64,000 bases of DNA from Halobellus sp. Atlit-31R (GCA_003665935.1 QPLR01000003.1:1-64000), one strand, 5' to 3'. Positions 8,629 to 18,045 are shown, counted from the stretch's first letter. The notes: generated by a model from the letters alone, not told the origin. Made by a program: numbers and translations.

Positions 8629-9558
8629 TCAGATCGACCTCGCTTTGATCAGCACCGCTTCCGGATCCGCCGGTTCGGTGAGCCGTTCGACCTCGTCTGC
8701 CAGCACGTACCGTCCGAGTTCGGGGCCCGAGACGCGGTAGTAGGTCCCGACGAGGTCCGTGCGCATCTCGTCGACGACGACGGTGGTGTCGAGGGCGTCC
8801 ATCGCCATCTGCTGGGCCTCTTCGAGCGTGACGCCGGTGAGTTCCTCGGTGACGTCGCGGCCGAAGATCACCTCGTGAACCGTTTCGCCGTCGTCGAGGA
8901 CGCCCTTGATCCGCAGGTCGAACTCGCCCTCGACGTCGCCGTGCTCCGAACAGCGTCCGTTCTGCAGGACGCGCGTACAGCCCTCTTCGGGGCAGCGCTT
9001 GATCAGGCCGCTCCCGGACTGGATGTCGACGAGCGCGCCCTCGACGGCGACGGCGTCGTCGCCGACTTCGATCTCCTCGTCGAGCTGCTCGATCGACGTC
9101 GTCTTGTTCAGTTTCACCGAGAAGTTGCCCTGGTACTCGTCGGTGACGACGTTTCCGAGCCGGTACACCGCGCCCTCCTCGAGTTCGGGGAGGTCTGAAG
9201 TCTCGAAGGCGACGAACTTCGTCCGCCCCGACTCGTCACCGAGCAGGCCGACTTGGGCGATCGAGTCGCTGCGGGGCTCCCACAGTTCGACGACTTTCGC
9301 GGTCACGTCGATCCACTGCTCGTCCTCGTCGATGTCGGCGAGGCGGACCTCGTCGTTCCCGCCGCGGCCGATCTCGTCGCGTTCGAGGCCGGCCTCGTCG
9401 AGGTAGCTGTTGACGACCGAGCGGCGCGCCTCTTCGACGGGCACGCGGTACTCGTCGACGAGGTTCCGCAGTCGCTCTTCGATTTCGTCTTCGTCCACGT
9501 CGAGGTGGTCCGAGAACTGTTCGGCTATCTCCGCTGCGTGCGTTCGCAGGTCTGACAT
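8629..9558 (-). CDS. rpa3: Single-stranded DNA-binding protein RPA, Rpa3-like
   Basis: A 309-residue protein. An N-terminal helical segment with an acidic linker (MSDLRTHAAEIAEQFSDHL) is followed by two OB folds, about residues 80-170 and 180-300. A zinc-finger-like cluster lies in between (CPEEGCTRVLQNGRCSEHG). This size and architecture match the haloarchaeal Rpa3 type, shorter than Rpa1 or Rpa2. It protects single-stranded DNA in replication and repair. It is the first gene of the rpa3-rpap3 operon; a TATA-like tactttatt on the minus strand lies about 70 bp upstream. Confidence 0.87.
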   Translation of the reverse strand: MSDLRTHAAEIAEQFSDHLDVDEDEIEERLRNLVDEYRVPVEEARRSVVNSYLDEAGLERDEIGRGGNDEVRLADIDEDEQWIDVTAKVVELWEPRSDSIAQVGLLGDESGRTKFVAFETSDLPELEEGAVYRLGNVVTDEYQGNFSVKLNKTTSIEQLDEEIEVGDDAVAVEGALVDIQSGSGLIKRCPEEGCTRVLQNGRCSEHGDVEGEFDLRIKGVLDDGETVHEVIFGRDVTEELTGVTLEEAQQMAMDALDTTVVVDEMRTDLVGTYYRVSGPELGRYVLADEVERLTEPADPEAVLIKARSI

Positions 9559-9734
9559 AGTTGTGTTCGCCTCCGCCTCGTTTTCCGTTGGGAGGCACGG
9601 GGCGATTGGTTCCCGATGAGTAATAAAGTATCGTGACCGGGGCGAAAGTGAAGTCGGCGGCGGTTCTGCGGACCGGACGGTCACAGGTGCAGTCACCAAC
9701 GGACCTATAGGACTCGCCACCCCACCTTCCTCCG

Positions 9735-10040
9735 ATGAGCGACCGTCTCGAACGACTCCTCCGGCAGAAGTTCCGCGAGGCCGGCCGCCAGTACGCCCGC
9801 GCCCGCGACGCCTACCGGGAGGGCCGCGACGCAGAGACGAGCGGGGAACCGGAAGATCCGATACCCGCGACTGTCCCGCGCGACGAGGACGGTCGGCTCC
9901 GCATCGTCTGTCGCCGCGAAGCCGACCGCCGGACCGTCGTAGTGGACGCCGACAGCCGTCCCGAGTGCTTCGAGGCGGGCCACCCCGACTGTGAAGGCTG
10001 CGTCGAGGACCTCCACGACGGCATCGTGGAGACGTGGTGA
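9735..10040 (+). CDS. Small haloarchaeal protein of unknown function with CxxC
   Basis: A 101-residue protein. The basic, helical N-terminal half (RLERLLRQKFREAGRQYARARDAY) precedes a beta-rich C-terminal half with three cysteines (PECFEAGHPDCEGCVEDL) that could bind a metal. I recall it as a haloarchaeal DUF7091-type family. It is divergent from rpa3 and overlaps the next gene by one base (TGATG). Confidence 0.72.
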   Translation: MSDRLERLLRQKFREAGRQYARARDAYREGRDAETSGEPEDPIPATVPRDEDGRLRIVCRREADRRTVVVDADSRPECFEAGHPDCEGCVEDLHDGIVETW

Positions 10041-11239
10041 TGAGCGGCGACCGACACGCCGACGCCGACGCGAACGCGGATACCGAGGCCGAGGTCCCGG
10101 TGCCAGTCGTCGCTGTCGTTCTCGCCGGCGGCACTGGATCGCGGCTCTACCCCGCCAGTCGGTCGGATCGGCCGAAACAGTTCCTCCCGCTGGCGGGCGA
10201 GACGGCGCTCCTCGAACGCACGGTCTCGCGGGCGCGTGAGGTCGCCGACGAGGTCGTCGTCGTCACCCGCGACACCTACGCCGACGGCGTGCGCTCCCGC
10301 GTCCCCGACGCACGAGTGCTGGTCGAGCCGGCCGGCCGCGACACCGCGCCCGCGCTGCTGTACGCGACGCACCACATCGCGGAACACGGCAGTGACGGCG
10401 ACGGAGACGGCTGCGTCGTTCTCGCGCTCCCGAGCGACCACCTCGTCGGTGCGGGCTTCGCGCCCGCAGTCCGCCGCGGTGCCGCCGTCGCCGCTACCGA
10501 GGACCGACTGGTCACGTTCGGCGTCGAGCCCACGCGGTCAGAGACCGGCTACGGCTACATCGAACCGGACACGTCGACGGGAGCGAACACACCCGAACCG
10601 AACACGTCGACGGGAGCGACCACACCCGAACCGGGCGACAGCCGGACGTCCGAGATGCCCGACTGGGAGCCGGTCCGCTCGTTCCACGAGAAGCCGGACG
10701 CCGAGACCGCAGCGGCGTACGTCGCCGCCGGCCACTACTGGAACGCCGGCCTGTTCGCCTGGCGGCCGTCGGTGTTTCTCGACGCGGCCGCCTCCTCGGA
10801 ACTGGCCGGCCTGCTCGAGGAACTTCGTGCCGCCGACGCTCCCGACACTGCCGACGCTCCCGACTCCACGCCTCCGGCCGTGACCGCCGCGTTCGAGACC
10901 ACCGAGTCGGTCAGCGTCGATCACGCGATCTTCGAGACCGCAGACGAGGTGGCCGTCGTCCCAGTGGCGTTCCCGTGGGACGACGTCGGGTCGTGGGACG
11001 CGCTCGAACGCGTCTTCGACGCCGACGGGGACGGGAACGTCGCCAGCGACGACGTCACGCTACGGACGCTCGACGCCACCGACAACGTCGTTGCCGCCGA
11101 CGGTGCGCACGTGTCGCTCGTCGGCGTCTCGGGCCTCACAGTCGTTACGTGGGACGATCGCGTCCTCGTCGTGCCGAAAGAGCGCGCGCAGGACGTCAAG
11201 CGGCTCGTTCGATCGTTGGAAGACCGCGACGAGTTCTGA
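10040..11239 (+). CDS. Mannose-1-phosphate guanylyltransferase-type sugar nucleotidyltransferase
   Basis: A 399-residue protein. The nucleotide-binding signature VVLAGGTGSRLYPASR, then RPKQFLPL, starts at about residue 30, followed by ALPSDH and TGYGYIEP, VRSFHEKPD and WNAGLFAW. This order is that of mannose-1-phosphate guanylyltransferases (GTP + Man-1-P to GDP-mannose); exact sugar and nucleotide specificity is inferred. There is no C-terminal isomerase domain. An 11-residue Thr/Ser/Pro-rich unit is present twice in tandem between GYGYIEP and the FHEKPD strand, lengthening a loop close to the active site. The ATG overlaps the stop of the preceding gene. Confidence 0.82.
   Translation: MSGDRHADADANADTEAEVPVPVVAVVLAGGTGSRLYPASRSDRPKQFLPLAGETALLERTVSRAREVADEVVVVTRDTYADGVRSRVPDARVLVEPAGRDTAPALLYATHHIAEHGSDGDGDGCVVLALPSDHLVGAGFAPAVRRGAAVAATEDRLVTFGVEPTRSETGYGYIEPDTSTGANTPEPNTSTGATTPEPGDSRTSEMPDWEPVRSFHEKPDAETAAAYVAAGHYWNAGLFAWRPSVFLDAAASSELAGLLEELRAADAPDTADAPDSTPPAVTAAFETTESVSVDHAIFETADEVAVVPVAFPWDDVGSWDALERVFDADGDGNVASDDVTLRTLDATDNVVAADGAHVSLVGVSGLTVVTWDDRVLVVPKERAQDVKRLVRSLEDRDEF
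10568..10633 (+). repeat. Tandem 33-bp in-frame duplication in the nucleotidyltransferase gene
   Basis: Two adjacent 33-bp units differ at only a few bases and encode DTSTGANTPEP and NTSTGATTPEP. The near identity at DNA level suggests a recent duplication. Confidence 0.85.
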
Positions 11240-11244
11240 GGCCG

Positions 11245-11302
11245 ACGAGTCTTGCGGTGGAGTTCTGGGGTCCACGGGTCTTGCGGTGGAGTTCTGCGAC
11301 CG
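11245..11302 (+). repeat. 29-bp tandem duplication between the nucleotidyltransferase and tfx genes
   Basis: The 19-bp core GTCTTGCGGTGGAGTTCTG occurs at 11249-11267 and again at 11278-11296, with a period of 29 bp. It occupies almost the whole intergenic gap where the two flanking genes converge. Confidence 0.8.
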
Positions 11303-11307
11303 GAGGG

Positions 11308-11847
11308 CTACTCGGCGGAGCGACGCACCTGGACGCGGCCCCCGCTGGTCACGCCGACGAGCAGTGACTCCCGGACCTCGCGCCCCTGGATCGCGTCGCC
11401 GGCGGCGTCAGATACCGATTTCATCAGCTCGGGGGCTGTGCGGTTGGCTTTCACACCGGCCTCGTCGCAGGCGTCGTACACCTGCTTCGGCACGTCGTAG
11501 AGGTCGGTGCCGGCCTCGACGGAGACCTGGACCGGCGCAGTGAGCGCCTCGGCGAACGCGACCGTTTCGCGGGCTTTCTCGACGTTCTGCCGGGCGCTCG
11601 ACTCGACGCTCGAAACGTTCGCGCGGGAGGTCCCGAGCATCGACGCGATCCGCGACTGTCTGATTCCCTGCTCGCGAAGCACTAACACCTCGGCCTGACG
11701 GCGCGTCAGGACGCTCTCGTCGGCGTCGAAGCCCGCTTCCGCGAGTGCAGCGTCGACGTCGAGGTCCTCGGCGTCGTCGCCGCCGGCGCGTCGGGTGTCG
11801 ACACCGTTGGACCCCACGCCGTCGCCCTCGCTCTCGGCGTCGTTCAT
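11308..11847 (-). CDS. Tfx family DNA-binding protein
   Basis: A 179-residue protein. Residues about 45-95 contain a sigma-70 region 4-like HTH (LTRRQAEVLVLREQGIRQSRIASMLGTSRANVSSVE), followed by the C-terminal Tfx domain that ends in the beta-rich ESLLVGVTSGGRVQVRR. Tfx was first described as a regulator of the molybdenum formylmethanofuran dehydrogenase operon in Methanothermobacter; haloarchaea lack that pathway, so the target here is unknown. The acidic N-terminal extension of about 45 residues is low complexity. Confidence 0.85.
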   Translation of the reverse strand: MNDAESEGDGVGSNGVDTRRAGGDDAEDLDVDAALAEAGFDADESVLTRRQAEVLVLREQGIRQSRIASMLGTSRANVSSVESSARQNVEKARETVAFAEALTAPVQVSVEAGTDLYDVPKQVYDACDEAGVKANRTAPELMKSVSDAAGDAIQGREVRESLLVGVTSGGRVQVRRSAE

Positions 11848-11955
11848 ACAATCACGTTGGCGGGCGCGGGCAAAAAAGATACAGAAGAGCGAGAGCTGCG
11901 AGAAAAGCGAGAAGAGTGACTGTCCGTGCCGTCTCGCCCTGCGTCGAGCGGCGGG

Positions 11956-12426
11956 TTAGCCGCCCCAGAAGTTGTCGCGGCTTCCGAGCGCGGTCGGCCT
12001 GTTGGGACCGCTGGTCCGGTCGTCGTCGGCTCCCTCGTCGTCCTCGTCGGCAGCGCTCGCGTCTCCTTCGGCTGCTTCCTCGTCCGCGTCGAGCGGGAGC
12101 CGTTCGACGACTTTCTTGGCGGTCGCGTGGTTCGACTTCACGCGGTCGATACGGACGACCGCGCGCGCCTCCGGCAGGAGGCCGTCGACGAGGACGATGA
12201 ATCCGTCGTCCGTCCGCCCGACGCCCGCGCCGCTCTCGTGGATGTCGTCGACGTCGACGACGACTTCCTCGCCCGGCTTTACCGGCTGGGCCTTCAGGTC
12301 GCGGATCGGCTGGTCGTAGTTGTTACACCACTCCGCGCCGCCGCGGTCGCCGTAGTACTGGCAGCCCATCCCGTCGATTCGCTCCGAGTACCGGGGGCAG
12401 TCGTCGGCCAGCGGACAGTCTGACAT
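11956..12426 (-). CDS. TRAM domain protein with N-terminal Cys cluster
   Basis: A 156-residue protein. The N-terminal 35 residues contain five Cys (CPLADDCPRY, MGCQYY, EWCNNY) likely to bind a metal. Residues about 48-105 are a TRAM domain (GEEVVVDVDDIHESGAGVGR), an RNA-binding beta barrel also found in tRNA-modifying enzymes. The rest is a disordered acidic tail ending DNFWGG. Small TRAM proteins have been linked to RNA chaperone activity in archaea; the function here is inferred from that. Confidence 0.8.
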   Translation of the reverse strand: MSDCPLADDCPRYSERIDGMGCQYYGDRGGAEWCNNYDQPIRDLKAQPVKPGEEVVVDVDDIHESGAGVGRTDDGFIVLVDGLLPEARAVVRIDRVKSNHATAKKVVERLPLDADEEAAEGDASAADEDDEGADDDRTSGPNRPTALGSRDNFWGG

Positions 12427-12544
12427 AGCGGATGTTACTCCACGGCCTGTCTAAACGCTTGCGGGTCTCACAACTAGAGTGCGCGGGGTGTGGCCGCGAC
12501 GCTCACACCGGAACGCTTTCGGCCGTCTCGCACCGACTGCGGGT

Positions 12545-13243
12545 ATGAGTCGACGCGTCCCCGAGTTCGCCGTTGTCACGGGCGTATTCCTGGGAATATC
12601 GGCGCTCGTATCCGGGATCCTCCTCGGCTGGGGGCTCTACGCCACGGTCGTCGTCGGCGCCGTCGTCGCCTACCCGTTCGTCGGCTTCGGCATCGTCCGC
12701 GACGACGACCCCGCGGCGACGATCAAGCCACAGTGGCTCCTGGCGGGAGGCGGAGTCGTCGCCGCTGCCGGCGCGCTCGGCGTCCTCCTCGACAACCCGA
12801 CTCCCCGCGGGGTACTCGTTTCTGTCCTCGTGGCCGCCGCGCTCGGTGCGCCGGCCGCCGGGTACGCGACCAGATACGGCGCCGGAGTCAACCCGCTCCC
12901 GCCGCGTACGACCGTCTTCGTCGGTGCTGTGGCCGGAGCGGCGCTCCTCGCCGCCGGCGTCGCCGTCGGGACGCCCTTCGTCGGGGCCGGCGCGGGCGTC
13001 GCGGCCGGACTCGGTGCGGCACTGTACGGAACCGCACGCGGTGTCACGTTCGACCGGCGGACGAAACAGGTGGCCGCGGCCGGCGGCGGCGTCCTCGGGA
13101 TCGCGATCGTCGCCGTCGGCGTCGTCCGCGGGGGCCCGCTCGGCGAGTGGCTGCTCGTCGGGACGGCGACGGCGCTGGTGCCGAGTCTCTACACGGCGCT
13201 GACTGCGGAGTCGGGCGGGCGGTCGCGGCGCTCGCAGTGGTAG
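12545..13243 (+). CDS. Polytopic membrane protein of unknown function
   Basis: A 232-residue protein made almost entirely of Ala/Gly/Val-rich hydrophobic helices, roughly seven or eight. Short charged loops separate them (RDDDPAATIKPQW, TRYGAGVNPLPPRT, DRRTKQ). The ATG at 12545 starts directly before the first helix. No catalytic or substrate-binding motif is recognisable. Confidence 0.65.
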   Translation: MSRRVPEFAVVTGVFLGISALVSGILLGWGLYATVVVGAVVAYPFVGFGIVRDDDPAATIKPQWLLAGGGVVAAAGALGVLLDNPTPRGVLVSVLVAAALGAPAAGYATRYGAGVNPLPPRTTVFVGAVAGAALLAAGVAVGTPFVGAGAGVAAGLGAALYGTARGVTFDRRTKQVAAAGGGVLGIAIVAVGVVRGGPLGEWLLVGTATALVPSLYTALTAESGGRSRRSQW

Positions 13244-13295
13244 CGGACGTTCCGTCGCCGACCGCCGCCCTGCACCGCCGGGAGAGCGGAAGTGC

Positions 13296-14291
13296 CTACG
13301 CCAGCGGCGTCCGCTCGACGACGGTCCCGTCGGCGGTCGGATACTGCTCGACGATCTCGCCCTCGGAGACGTCGCCTTCCTCGATCATCTCTTCGAGGAG
13401 CCACCACGCGACCTCGACGTGGTTCGATTTGGCCGTGTAGAACTCCTCGGGAACGCCGAGTGCGTCGAGTTCGTCGGCCGCGACCCACGTCTTGCCGTAG
13501 ACGAGGGTGCCGTCGTCGGTCACCTCGTCGAAGGGACGGCGGATAGTGCGCGCCATCCGCTTGAGGCGGTTGCGGTGCTGGGCGGCGTCTTTGAACACCG
13601 AGGTGCAGAAGTAGACGCGCTCGTGGTCGCCCATCGCGTCGAGGATCTCGGCTTTCGAGCCCTCGACGGCGGACATGTGGCCCTCCTGGAGTTCGTAGCC
13701 CTGCTCTTGCATCCGGCGGTAGTTCCCGTCGCTCATCTCGAACTCGTTGACGTTGCAGAAGTCCGCGGCGCCCTCGTCGAGGAAGTCGAGGAACTCCGTC
13801 TCCGCGCGGATGCCGGGGATCTCGAACGCGGGCGTGAGCCCCTCCTCGCGGGCGACGTAGAGGATCTCCTCCCACTCGGTGCCGTGGAGTTCGCCCCACT
13901 GCTCGTACGGCGGGTGGAACCGGATCTCGTCGAGACCGGCCTCGGCGAGGCGGCGCATATTCTCGCGTCCGCCCGTGATACCGGTGTAGAGGTGTGTGTG
14001 GTGGTCCTCGCCGAACTCGTCTTTCAGCAGCGAGAGGTAGTGACAGGTCCGGTCGAGCGCCTCTTGGGGCTCGCCGCCGGTGATCGAGGTCCCGAGCGCT
14101 TGCATCCGCGCCGCCTCCTCGAGGACGTCGGCGTCCGACTCGACGCGGCGCTCGTTCGCGTAGACGTCGGTGACGTTCTTGCGGTTCTCGCCGAGGGGGC
14201 AGTAAAAGCAGTCGCGCTGGTCGCAGTACCCGTAGACGAAGAGAACCATCTTGCCGCCCTTCGCGCACTGCTCACAGCCCTTCGAGATCAT
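13296..14291 (-). CDS. Radical SAM protein related to pyruvate formate-lyase activase (COG2108 type)
   Basis: A 331-residue protein. The cluster-binding motif is CDQRDCFYC at residues 23-31, i.e. CX4CX2C rather than the standard CX3CX2C. A further pair, C6 and C9, is near the N-terminus. TGGEP at about 70 is the SAM-binding GGE motif. It resembles the uncharacterised archaeal family COG2108. The substrate is unknown and no glycyl-radical partner lies nearby. The start at 14291 retains the first Cys pair. Confidence 0.8.
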   Translation of the reverse strand: MISKGCEQCAKGGKMVLFVYGYCDQRDCFYCPLGENRKNVTDVYANERRVESDADVLEEAARMQALGTSITGGEPQEALDRTCHYLSLLKDEFGEDHHTHLYTGITGGRENMRRLAEAGLDEIRFHPPYEQWGELHGTEWEEILYVAREEGLTPAFEIPGIRAETEFLDFLDEGAADFCNVNEFEMSDGNYRRMQEQGYELQEGHMSAVEGSKAEILDAMGDHERVYFCTSVFKDAAQHRNRLKRMARTIRRPFDEVTDDGTLVYGKTWVAADELDALGVPEEFYTAKSNHVEVAWWLLEEMIEEGDVSEGEIVEQYPTADGTVVERTPLA

Positions 14292-14393
14292 TGCTTCCGT
14301 ACTGGTACCGTCCCGAGGCTGAAAAGTCGTACTACTTGGGCCGATCGGACGCGACGGTGCGGGGGATCGGCCGTATCCTCCTCCCCCCGGCGC

Positions 14394-15761
14394 TCACAGC
14401 GCGTCGTCGAGATCCGCCGAGTCGTCGGCGTCGAGCTTGAACAGCTGGATCGTGTCGTGGAGCCGTTCGCTCCGTGCCGACAGCGACGCCGACTGGTCGG
14501 CGATCTCGTCGATCGAGCCCGTCTGTCTGTCGACGCCAGCGGAGATCTGCTGGACGGACGCACTCAGCTCCTCGGCCAGCGCGGACGTCTCGTCGAAGGA
14601 GGTGCTGACGTTCTCGGTGTTGTGCGCCTGTGTCTCGACGGCGTCCGTGATCTCGCCGACGCCGCGGCTGGTCCGCTGGATGGTCTTGCGCACCTCGTGG
14701 AGCGTGTCCACGGTGTCGTCGACGGCGTCTGCACCCTCGTCTACCTCCCGGGTCGCGTCGCGGATGTTACCGACGACGTCCTCCGTCCGGTTCTGGAGTT
14801 GCGTGATGATGTCGACGACGTCGTCCGTCGAGCCCTGCGCCTCCGTCGCGAGCGACTTCACCTCGTTGGCGACGACGGCGAAGCCCTCGCCCGCGCTGCC
14901 CGCACGCGCGGCTTCGATGTTCGCGTTGAGCGCGAGCAGGTTCGTCTGGTCTGCGATGTCGGCGATGAGATCGACGATGCTGTTGACCTCCGTCATCTGG
15001 CTCTCGAGGTCGTCCATCGACGCCGCGACCTGCATCGAGGCGTCGGTGGCGTCGCGGATGCGCGAGAGGGCCTCGTCCACCTCGCCGGTTCCCTGTTCGG
15101 CGAGAGTGTGCGCCTCCTCGCTGTTCGCCTGGATCTGCTGTGCGGACGCGGTGATCTGTTGGATCGACGCCGAGAGGTCGTCGATCGTCCCGCTGGCGTG
15201 GGTGGCGTTTTCTGCTAACCGCTCCGATCCGTCGGCGATCTCCGCCGTCGAGGCGTCGATCTCCTCCATCGACGACGCCATATCCTCGCTGTTCGCGTTC
15301 AGTGACTCGCCGGTGGTCAGCAGGTCCTCGGAGACGTCTGTCGTCTCCCGGACGACGTTCCGGAGGTTGTCCGCAGTCCGACCGAGATCGGTCGCCATCT
15401 TCTGGAACTCCGTGTGCGCCGCGAGGACTTCCGGGTGGTCGACGTCCGGTTCCGGCACGTCCGAGCCGACCGTGAGATCACCGTCGCCGAGGCGTTCGAT
15501 CCGGTCGCGGAGGTCGTCTATCGCCCCTTGCTGATACTCATAAAGCGCCCGTCGCCGCTCGTCCGCCTCCGCTACGTCGTCGGAGTCGTCAGCGACAGCG
15601 ACAGCGTCGTCACCGACACGGCCCTCGTCGTCGCTTCCGGTCGCGCCGTCGGGCGTCCGCACCGGCGGTTCCGCGCCGTCGGGCGGGTCGCTCCCGGCTT
15701 GTCCGTCCGGATTCGTGGCCAGCGCGCGGTTCAACAGCCCTGCAAGTGGTCCGAGTGTCAT
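14394..15761 (-). CDS. Soluble methyl-accepting chemotaxis transducer
   Basis: A 455-residue protein without transmembrane helices. After an acidic N-terminal region, a HAMP-like segment at about 110-165 leads into a long coiled-coil signalling domain. Its hairpin tip ([20 protein letters not shown], then [15 protein letters not shown]) binds CheA and CheW. This is a cytoplasmic receptor like the soluble Htr proteins of Halobacterium. No sensor domain is recognisable in the first 100 residues, so the input signal is unknown. A TATA-like agtttatta lies upstream on the minus strand at about 15855-15863. Confidence 0.87.
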   Translation of the reverse strand: MTLGPLAGLLNRALATNPDGQAGSDPPDGAEPPVRTPDGATGSDDEGRVGDDAVAVADDSDDVAEADERRRALYEYQQGAIDDLRDRIERLGDGDLTVGSDVPEPDVDHPEVLAAHTEFQKMATDLGRTADNLRNVVRETTDVSEDLLTTGESLNANSEDMASSMEEIDASTAEIADGSERLAENATHASGTIDDLSASIQQITASAQQIQANSEEAHTLAEQGTGEVDEALSRIRDATDASMQVAASMDDLESQMTEVNSIVDLIADIADQTNLLALNANIEAARAGSAGEGFAVVANEVKSLATEAQGSTDDVVDIITQLQNRTEDVVGNIRDATREVDEGADAVDDTVDTLHEVRKTIQRTSRGVGEITDAVETQAHNTENVSTSFDETSALAEELSASVQQISAGVDRQTGSIDEIADQSASLSARSERLHDTIQLFKLDADDSADLDDAL

Positions 15762-15964
15762 TGTCTTCTCCTCTGGCTACCGTGTACCCCACCGACCACC
15801 AACCTCGACGACGACGACCGACCTGCGCTCTCTTCGCGTTGGTTCTCAGGGCACATAATAAACTATCGGCTCAGGGTATCAGGAGTGAAAATCAGCGAAG
15901 TGCGACGCGCGGTGCGCTACCGCTCCCGAAAGCAGATATACTCCGATGGCGTAGCCCCGGCCAG

Positions 15965-17092
15965 ATGCTGCTTGTCCTCTGTGTCGACCTCGACGACGAC
16001 CTCGGCCGGAAGACGGGGCTGGACACACCCGTCGTCGGCCGGGACCGGGTCGAGTCGGCGGCGGTCGAACTCGCGACCGCCGATCCGGAGGACTCAGACG
16101 TCAACGTCCTGTTCCAGGGGATCCACGAGTACGACGAGTTGGCGACCGCACCCGACGTCACCGAGGAAGTCGCCGTCGCGGCCGTCACAGGGACACAGGG
16201 CGGCGACGTGAAGGCGAATCGTGCGATCGGGAAGGAGATCGACCGCGTGCTGGCGGGGCTCTCGACCGGCGAGAACGTCAGCGCGATCGTGATTACGGAC
16301 GGCGCACAGGACGAGTCGGTGCTGCCGATCGTCCGCTCGCGCGTTCCGATCGACAGCGTTCGCCGGGTGGTCGTCCGGCAGGCGCAGGACCTCGAATCGA
16401 TCTACTACACGATGAAACAGGTCCTCGCGGACCCGGAGACCCGCGGGACGATCCTGGTTCCGCTCGGGATCTTGCTCCTCATCTATCCGTTCGTAACGAT
16501 CGCCAGCCTCTTCGACGTCCCCGGTGCGGTCGTCCTCGGCATCATCTCGGCGCTGCTGGGGCTGTACACGCTCTTCCGGGGGCTAGGGCTCGAAGACGCC
16601 GTCGACGACACCGCAGATCGTATCCGCGACGTCCTCTACGAGGGCCGTGTCACGCTCATCACCTACGTCGCCGCCGCCGCCCTGCTCGTCGTCGGTGGCT
16701 TCCGCGGCTACGCGCTCTTCGAGACCGTCCGCGCGAGCGTGAGCAGCCCGACGCCGCCGATCGTCCTCGCCGCGCTCGTTCACGGTGCCGTCCAGTGGTT
16801 CGCGGCCGCGGGTGTGACCTCCAGCCTCGGTCAGGTGACCGACGAGTACCTCGCCGAGCGGTTCAAGTGGCGCTACCTCAACGCGCCGTTCTACGTCGTC
16901 GCCATCGCAGTCGTCCTCTACGTCGTCTCCGGGTTCTTCCTCCCGGCCGGGGTCGCCGGCGTCCGATCGTTCTCGATGCCGCAGCTGGCGATCGGTCTCA
17001 CCGCCGGAACGCTCCTCGGCGTGTTCAGCACGCTCGCGTTCGCGATCGCGGAGTCGCGGTTCCCGACCGCCGTGGAGACGACGAACGGGTGA
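15965..17092 (+). CDS. DUF373 family membrane protein
   Basis: A 375-residue protein. The soluble N-terminal domain (about 1-160) starts MLLVLCVDLDDDLGRKTG, a hallmark of archaeal DUF373 proteins. About six membrane helices follow (from ILVPLGILLLIYPF to the C-terminus). The family is conserved in archaea but has no established function. The gene converges on the prenyl synthase gene, leaving an 8-bp gap. Confidence 0.85.
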   Translation: MLLVLCVDLDDDLGRKTGLDTPVVGRDRVESAAVELATADPEDSDVNVLFQGIHEYDELATAPDVTEEVAVAAVTGTQGGDVKANRAIGKEIDRVLAGLSTGENVSAIVITDGAQDESVLPIVRSRVPIDSVRRVVVRQAQDLESIYYTMKQVLADPETRGTILVPLGILLLIYPFVTIASLFDVPGAVVLGIISALLGLYTLFRGLGLEDAVDDTADRIRDVLYEGRVTLITYVAAAALLVVGGFRGYALFETVRASVSSPTPPIVLAALVHGAVQWFAAAGVTSSLGQVTDEYLAERFKWRYLNAPFYVVAIAVVLYVVSGFFLPAGVAGVRSFSMPQLAIGLTAGTLLGVFSTLAFAIAESRFPTAVETTNG

Positions 17093-17100
17093 GAGAGGAG

Positions 17101-17943
17101 TCAGCGCTCGCGGACGACGACGAACTCCGCGAGATCCTGTAGATAGCCGAGCGGTTCGCTGTCGTCGACGTTCGACGCCGCGAGCGCGTCGAGCGCCTGC
17201 TCGGATTGGTCCTGTGCGCGCTGGTTCGCCTCGGCGGCGGTCAGTTCGGTGACCTGCACCAGCGACGGGCGATCCATCTCCGCGTCCTGTCCGGTCGGCT
17301 TGCCGAGGTCCGCCGCGTCCGCGGTCGCGTCGAGGACGTCGTCGCGAATCTGGAAGGCGACGCCCACGCGCTCGGCGTACTCGCCGAACGCCTCGACGGT
17401 GAAGGGGTCCGCGTCGGCCGCGACGGCGCCGAGTTCGGCCGCCGCGCGGAACAGCGCGCCGGTCTTCCGCCGGGCGAGTTCCATGTACTCACGCTCGTTC
17501 GTGGGGCGCGCCACCAGCTCCGTCGCCTCGCCCTCGCCGAGTTCGACCATCGACTCGGCGACGATCTGCGTCGCGTGGTCGTTCCGCGAGAGGAGGGCAA
17601 ACGCCTCACCCAGGAGGCCGTCGGAGGCGATGATCGCGGGGCCGTAGCCGTACTCGGCCCAGGCGCTCGCCGTGCCGCGCCGCACGTCGGAGCGGTCGAT
17701 GATGTCGTCGATGACGAGTGAGGCGTTGTGAACGAGCTCGACGGCGACGGCGAAGTCGACCGCGTCCGACGGGTCGCCGCCGCACGCTTCGCAGGCGAGA
17801 ATCGTGACCGCGGGCCGGACCCGTTTGCCGCCGGCCAGTGCGACGTGTGCGACCTCGGCGGACAGTTCCGGAGGGTCGACCGCCTCGATGACCGCCTCGA
17901 GGCGTTCTTCGACCATCGAAACCCGACGCTCCAGATACTCCAT
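17101..17943 (-). CDS. idsA: Trans-prenyl diphosphate synthase (geranylgeranyl/farnesyl type)
   Basis: A 280-residue protein. The first Asp-rich motif DDIID is at about residue 80, followed by RRG. The second is in FQIRDDVLD at about 195-203; GKRVRP and the Q before the first motif also fit. These enzymes condense isopentenyl diphosphate with allylic diphosphates to make C15-C20 chains, which in haloarchaea feed archaeal lipids, carotenoids and menaquinone. The ATG at 17943 was preferred over the longer frame, which adds unrelated sequence. Product chain length cannot be read with confidence. Confidence 0.87.
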   Translation of the reverse strand: MEYLERRVSMVEERLEAVIEAVDPPELSAEVAHVALAGGKRVRPAVTILACEACGGDPSDAVDFAVAVELVHNASLVIDDIIDRSDVRRGTASAWAEYGYGPAIIASDGLLGEAFALLSRNDHATQIVAESMVELGEGEATELVARPTNEREYMELARRKTGALFRAAAELGAVAADADPFTVEAFGEYAERVGVAFQIRDDVLDATADAADLGKPTGQDAEMDRPSLVQVTELTAAEANQRAQDQSEQALDALAASNVDDSEPLGYLQDLAEFVVVRER

Positions 17944-18045
17944 TACCCGTCGCTGAGGATGGCGCAGCAAAAGAGGTTCCGGAAGCGCGTCCGAATCCAA
18001 GACGAAAGAGGCCCGATCCGGGCGGGACTCGCACGACGGAGGTCG

